Source: a virus
DNA: 64,000 nucleotides
Reading direction: 5' to 3' (one strand)
IMG/VR virus record: IMGVR_UViG_3300017743_000005
Coordinates: 1 to 64,000 of that record
Numbering within the stretch: the first letter of the stretch is position 1; every line of letters starts with the position of its first letter. Shown here in pieces: positions 60,914-64,000 of the stretch. Made by a program: the position numbers and the translations under genes. The notes beneath the pieces were generated by a model. That model was not told the origin of the DNA and searched no databases. It saw nothing but the letters and a program-made list of their open reading frames with translations.

Positions 60914-61311
60914 TACTTACTTCCCTTTTTTTTGTCAATTGCGTTTAATAAAGAAGAATAGTCACGTGTAAGTGCAGATGCTAGATTTTCAGGAAGATCA
61001 TCAACATTAAGTTCATTTCCATTAAAATCTACTTGTTTATTCGGTGAAAAGTTACTATTAGAAGAAACTAAACTACCCTCCTGTGGTACTCCCCCTACGG
61101 TTTGACGCAAAGCTTCATTTATCTTGTCATTGCGTGAATAAATTTTATCAGAAAGTTTTGGTGTTTTTTTAACACTTACTTCTGTTTTTTCCACATTTAC
61201 TTTATTTTCTGTTACACCCCCAAGTACTTCTGACAATACCTTTGGAAGTGTTGTTTTTAGTTCTTCACGAACTGCTGATTTTATTATTGATATTAATTCA
61301 CTTTTCTTCAT
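60913..61311 (-). CDS. Unknown small protein of the baseplate cluster (132 aa)
   Basis: A 132-residue protein. The N-terminal helix MKKSELISIIKSAVREELKT resembles the starts of three genes in the head core cluster. The middle is polar and probably disordered (NVEKTEVSVKKTPKLSDKIY), and the C-terminus has DLPENLASALTRDYSSLLNA. It overlaps gp25 (TAGTG) and follows the spike-like gene by 41 nt. Function unknown. Confidence 0.6.
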   Translation of the reverse strand: MKKSELISIIKSAVREELKTTLPKVLSEVLGGVTENKVNVEKTEVSVKKTPKLSDKIYSRNDKINEALRQTVGGVPQEGSLVSSNSNFSPNKQVDFNGNELNVDDLPENLASALTRDYSSLLNAIDKKKGSK

Positions 61312-61335
61312 AACATTGTTTTCATATAATATATA

Positions 61336-61355
61336 TTTATTTATTTATTTATTTA
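61336..61355. repeat. TTTA tetranucleotide tract (5 units)
   Basis: TTTA x5 on the plus strand spans the gap and the stop codon of the spike-like gene. In gene sense it is (TAAA)n, which ensures a stop in any slipped frame. Confidence 0.7.
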
Positions 61356-64000
61356 TCCATCTATAAATACTCTGGTACTTAATAATGTTGGCAATCTTGA
61401 TCGTAAATTTGCCAAACTTCCCTGTTGTGCAGGTCTAGATGTTGTAATATATGGATCATGGTGTACATGACTTGATAACCAACCACACAAAGCACTTAAC
61501 CAATCAACTGTATTATTACCCTTCAAGACCGGGTGCCTCCGTGTGATATATGCACCAAGATGTATTGTAGGAGAAATTACAGAAGTGTGAGTTTTGGTTT
61601 CTGTAACGAACCTATCGATACAATTCATTGTTATCTCATCATCAGTTGCTACAAAGAATTTCTTTTTTGCGTAAATACCAGTTTCTTGTGTTTTGGAAGA
61701 AATCAATATTCTTTCTGAATTGATAATTATTTGATTTCCTGTTAGTGCTGGTAGTTGCTTTCCAAAAATAACCTTTGCCTCCGATGCCTCTTTGAGAACT
61801 TTTTTTTCAAGTTTTGATAAATTAGAATTTAGATTTTTCTTTTTTGCCTGCTTTGCCTGTTGGATGGAGTTGTTAACCTTATCAGTATCTTTTAATGTGT
61901 CTAAATCTTCCGGATGGAGTAGTGAAACTGCATTCATGTCTGCATTTTCTATGGGTGTTCCCTTTAACGACTCACGTGTAATTGTTTCACCTGTGTGGAA
62001 TGACTTTACTTCATCTGGATCTTGTGGAGTCGGTGTTACATTGTTAGGTTTTGTAGTTTGTGTTTTCTTAGACCTAACCCCACTACTTACCGAATCGTTG
62101 TTTTTTGAAAACTCAGAGTCTTCTCCACCAAGTTGTTCTTCAGTTTTGTTGGATTTTGATCTATCGTTGTCATCTACACCGTCTGTATTATATTCTACAC
62201 CCGAAGTATCTGTCTCATACGACACTCCTTTTTTTGAACTTGTCTGATTTGGGTTGGTTATCTCAGTCTTCTCTGAAGTTTTTATTGTTGAAGATTCTTT
62301 TAAGGTTTCTGTCTTACCAGAAGGTGTTTCTATTTTAGATCCTGGTGTTGCAGTTACCTGTGTTCCTGCAGGAACACTTAGTGTTGCTGGATTATTTCCG
62401 TTTTTAATATCTTGTCTAGTTTCAAGTGTTGATCCGGATGCAAGAGTTACTGATGAGTTTGCCTGTACTTGTGTTGTTTTCGTTGAGTTGGTTATTGTTG
62501 ACCCGTGTGAAGTTGTGAGTTGTGTCCCACTCTGTAGTTCAACACTCTTTGTGGGGATTCCGTTGCTATTGATTGTTGTTGGTTTTGATCCACCCCCACT
62601 TATAGTTCCACCGAAACTCGCACCAAGTTTACCCACTCCACCTTGATTGTACTGAATACCAGATGACGAGTCAGTTTGGTAACTTATTCCAGACGAACCA
62701 ATGTTACCAGAATTTGATGATTGTTGCAGTGTTCCATTTCCTGAACTCTGTGAAGTTCCGTCTTTGTCTCTATATAATCCTGTCATTGGATCAAATGTCA
62801 TGGTTGCTACTTCTTCGTTGCCCTTTTGTAAGGATGCAAATCCCGATACCCCCCCTCCACCTTTAAGTGATGCACCAAGATCGTCAAAATCAGAACCAAG
62901 AGCAGAAAATTGCTGATCAAAGTCAGTATGATTTTTAGCATATGCACCGTATGTTCCATCGTTTTTCATTTGCGAACCCAGTTGCTGAGTTGCGAGTTTA
63001 CTGAGTTCTGTATCTAAGGTTCCTGTTAGTGAGTTTCCCCACTCTATTTGGTTAACGAAATCACACAAATCAAACAAAAAATCCTTTAAACTGAATCCAA
63101 GTAAAAAACCAAGTGCAAATTTTAAGTTTCTAAGTTTATCAAAAATTGACATTAATATTCCAAGCAATGCAATGTTAATTCCAAATGATAATAACCAACC
63201 AAGAGATTCTTCTGTTTTTGATCCGTGTGTTCCTTTCTTTTTATCAAGAAGTCCACATATCGCAAGAATTCCCATTGACGCAAGTTTAAAAATTTTAAAC
63301 ATAAAACTATCTTCAGACTTTATTCCAATGTCACTTAGTCCAGGAACATCTATACCAAGAGATGAAGCAGCTGAGAGTGCTGATCCTGCTGGTGTTCCAC
63401 CCAATACATTTTGTGCAACTTTATTTGATCCCGCAACCGATCCTATGATACCTGTCTCGAATGTTTGGTTGAGTTTAAAGTTACCCGAACCGATGTCTCC
63501 GAGAAAGTTTGCACGTTTTATTGAAGATGAAGAAACCGAACTTCCACCGGTCTTGGTTAAACCTCCACTTATTGCAATACCTGCTCCCAACAAAGCACCA
63601 GTTCCGAGTGATCCTTTCTTACTCCCCCCCGTACTTGCCATGTTTGTTTCAACACTCACTCCACTGTTTGCAGATCCAGAAACTAAGTTTGTTCCATTAT
63701 TAGAGTTTGGTGTTTCTACAAATTTACTCGCAGTTTCAGAATCCATCTTTCCGAGTCTACCACCAACAACCCCACCATCCTCATCACCAATTGCCTCCTG
63801 TAGACCAGATGTCATTGCCGATCCATGATCTCCTTTTGATGCGTGTTCTGCCATTTTTTGTTGTGTTGCATGACTTTCGTCAGGTACCACCAAATCATTC
63901 GTATTATTTACTTCTTTTATATCCTCAGTTTTCTTATTACTTGGTGAACTTTTGGATTTTATTTTCTTTGTTCCAATTGATGAATTGGACAAACTTCCGA
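61353..64000 (-). CDS. Baseplate hub/spike-like protein, gp5-type C-terminus (partial, start beyond right edge)
   Basis: The frame is open to the right edge; the only start near it is a TTG at 63992 without support, so the N-terminus lies outside. About 880 residues are visible. The first ~150 are Ser/Gly-rich. Two long hydrophobic segments lie near residues 221-311 (FKIFKLASMGILAICGLL; WLLSFGINIALLGILMSIF). A Thr/Ser/Gly beta-repeat region lies at ~470-600. The C-terminal ~150 residues (GNQIIINSERILISSKTQET, TIHLGAYITRRHPVLKG, WLSSHVHHDP) look like the beta-helix/needle end of gp5/gpV spikes. Its place before gp25 and gp6 fits a baseplate hub. The identification as spike is moderate. Confidence 0.55.
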   Translation of the reverse strand, partial: GSLSNSSIGTKKIKSKSSPSNKKTEDIKEVNNTNDLVVPDESHATQQKMAEHASKGDHGSAMTSGLQEAIGDEDGGVVGGRLGKMDSETASKFVETPNSNNGTNLVSGSANSGVSVETNMASTGGSKKGSLGTGALLGAGIAISGGLTKTGGSSVSSSSIKRANFLGDIGSGNFKLNQTFETGIIGSVAGSNKVAQNVLGGTPAGSALSAASSLGIDVPGLSDIGIKSEDSFMFKIFKLASMGILAICGLLDKKKGTHGSKTEESLGWLLSFGINIALLGILMSIFDKLRNLKFALGFLLGFSLKDFLFDLCDFVNQIEWGNSLTGTLDTELSKLATQQLGSQMKNDGTYGAYAKNHTDFDQQFSALGSDFDDLGASLKGGGGVSGFASLQKGNEEVATMTFDPMTGLYRDKDGTSQSSGNGTLQQSSNSGNIGSSGISYQTDSSSGIQYNQGGVGKLGASFGGTISGGGSKPTTINSNGIPTKSVELQSGTQLTTSHGSTITNSTKTTQVQANSSVTLASGSTLETRQDIKNGNNPATLSVPAGTQVTATPGSKIETPSGKTETLKESSTIKTSEKTEITNPNQTSSKKGVSYETDTSGVEYNTDGVDDNDRSKSNKTEEQLGGEDSEFSKNNDSVSSGVRSKKTQTTKPNNVTPTPQDPDEVKSFHTGETITRESLKGTPIENADMNAVSLLHPEDLDTLKDTDKVNNSIQQAKQAKKKNLNSNLSKLEKKVLKEASEAKVIFGKQLPALTGNQIIINSERILISSKTQETGIYAKKKFFVATDDEITMNCIDRFVTETKTHTSVISPTIHLGAYITRRHPVLKGNNTVDWLSALCGWLSSHVHHDPYITTSRPAQQGSLANLRSRLPTLLSTRVFIDG

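Noticed and set aside
62254-63828. Plus-strand frames of 130 and 218 aa opposite the spike-like gene
   Set aside because: Antisense of a well-supported beta-repeat and hydrophobic coding region; no start signals.
1-64000. tRNA genes, integrase, transposase, lysis genes (endolysin/holin)
   Set aside because: Looked for in gaps and in protein motifs; gaps are too short for tRNAs (mostly under 120 nt) and no protein showed such motifs.

Overview
The window reads as the late, structural half of a large T4-like contractile-tailed phage (myovirus) genome. Evidence: terminase (gp17), portal (gp20), prohead protease (gp21), major capsid (gp23), neck and sheath-completion proteins (gp13/14/15-like), sheath (gp18), tube (gp19), gp26-like tail chaperone, tape measure, baseplate gp25 and gp6, and the gp46/gp47 recombination nuclease can all be recognised from their proteins. 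The DNA is AT-rich, genes are packed with 1-20 nt overlaps or short gaps, and every supported gene lies on the minus strand. The host cannot be told from the sequence. Shine-Dalgarno sites of AGGA/GAGG type and a lipoprotein-like gene fit a Gram-negative bacterium. No tRNA, integrase, transposon or CRISPR array was seen, and no stretch over 300 bases lacks a gene.

In the direction of transcription (64000 down to 1) the layout is as follows. (a) 64000-56.5 kb: baseplate genes, comprising a spike-like protein (cut by the window edge), gp25, gp6 and accessory wedge proteins. (b) 56.5-38.1 kb: large host-recognition or decoration proteins. These are a 3392-residue giant with a ConA/LamG-like domain, repeated W/Y-rich modules and a Thr-Pro tail; a LamG-like protein; and a 1484-residue FG-GAP propeller protein with LysM and dockerin-like repeats. 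(c) 38.05-32.4 kb: a replication/recombination block with a RuvC-like nuclease, a DnaG-type primase, and an Mre11/Rad50 pair whose Mre11 subunit is split, with a GT9-like glycosyltransferase gene in the break. (d) 32.3-25.5 kb: a P-loop kinase, a nucleotidyltransferase-ligase fusion, a basic DUF3008-containing protein and small unknowns. (e) 25.5-13.9 kb: packaging and head genes, with a lipoprotein-like gene between terminase and portal. (f) 13.7-1 bp: neck, sheath, tube, tail chaperone and tape measure (cut by the left edge).

Rho-independent terminators follow the sheath, tube, capsid and one core-protein gene, and probably the chaperone gene. These are the places where transcript amounts would need separate tuning.

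The strongest unusual points are: (1) the split Mre11, whose C-terminal part is fused to Rad50 with a sugar-transferase gene between the halves; (2) a start-less reading frame that continues the gp26-like protein across a T7 run, which looks like a programmed frameshift making a longer tail chaperone; (3) an 832-residue fusion of a nucleotide adenylyltransferase domain and a covalent nucleotidyltransferase (ligase) domain near a kinase; (4) a primase that has lost most of its zinc cysteines; (5) tail proteins built from LysM, dockerin-like, propeller and pentapeptide repeats.
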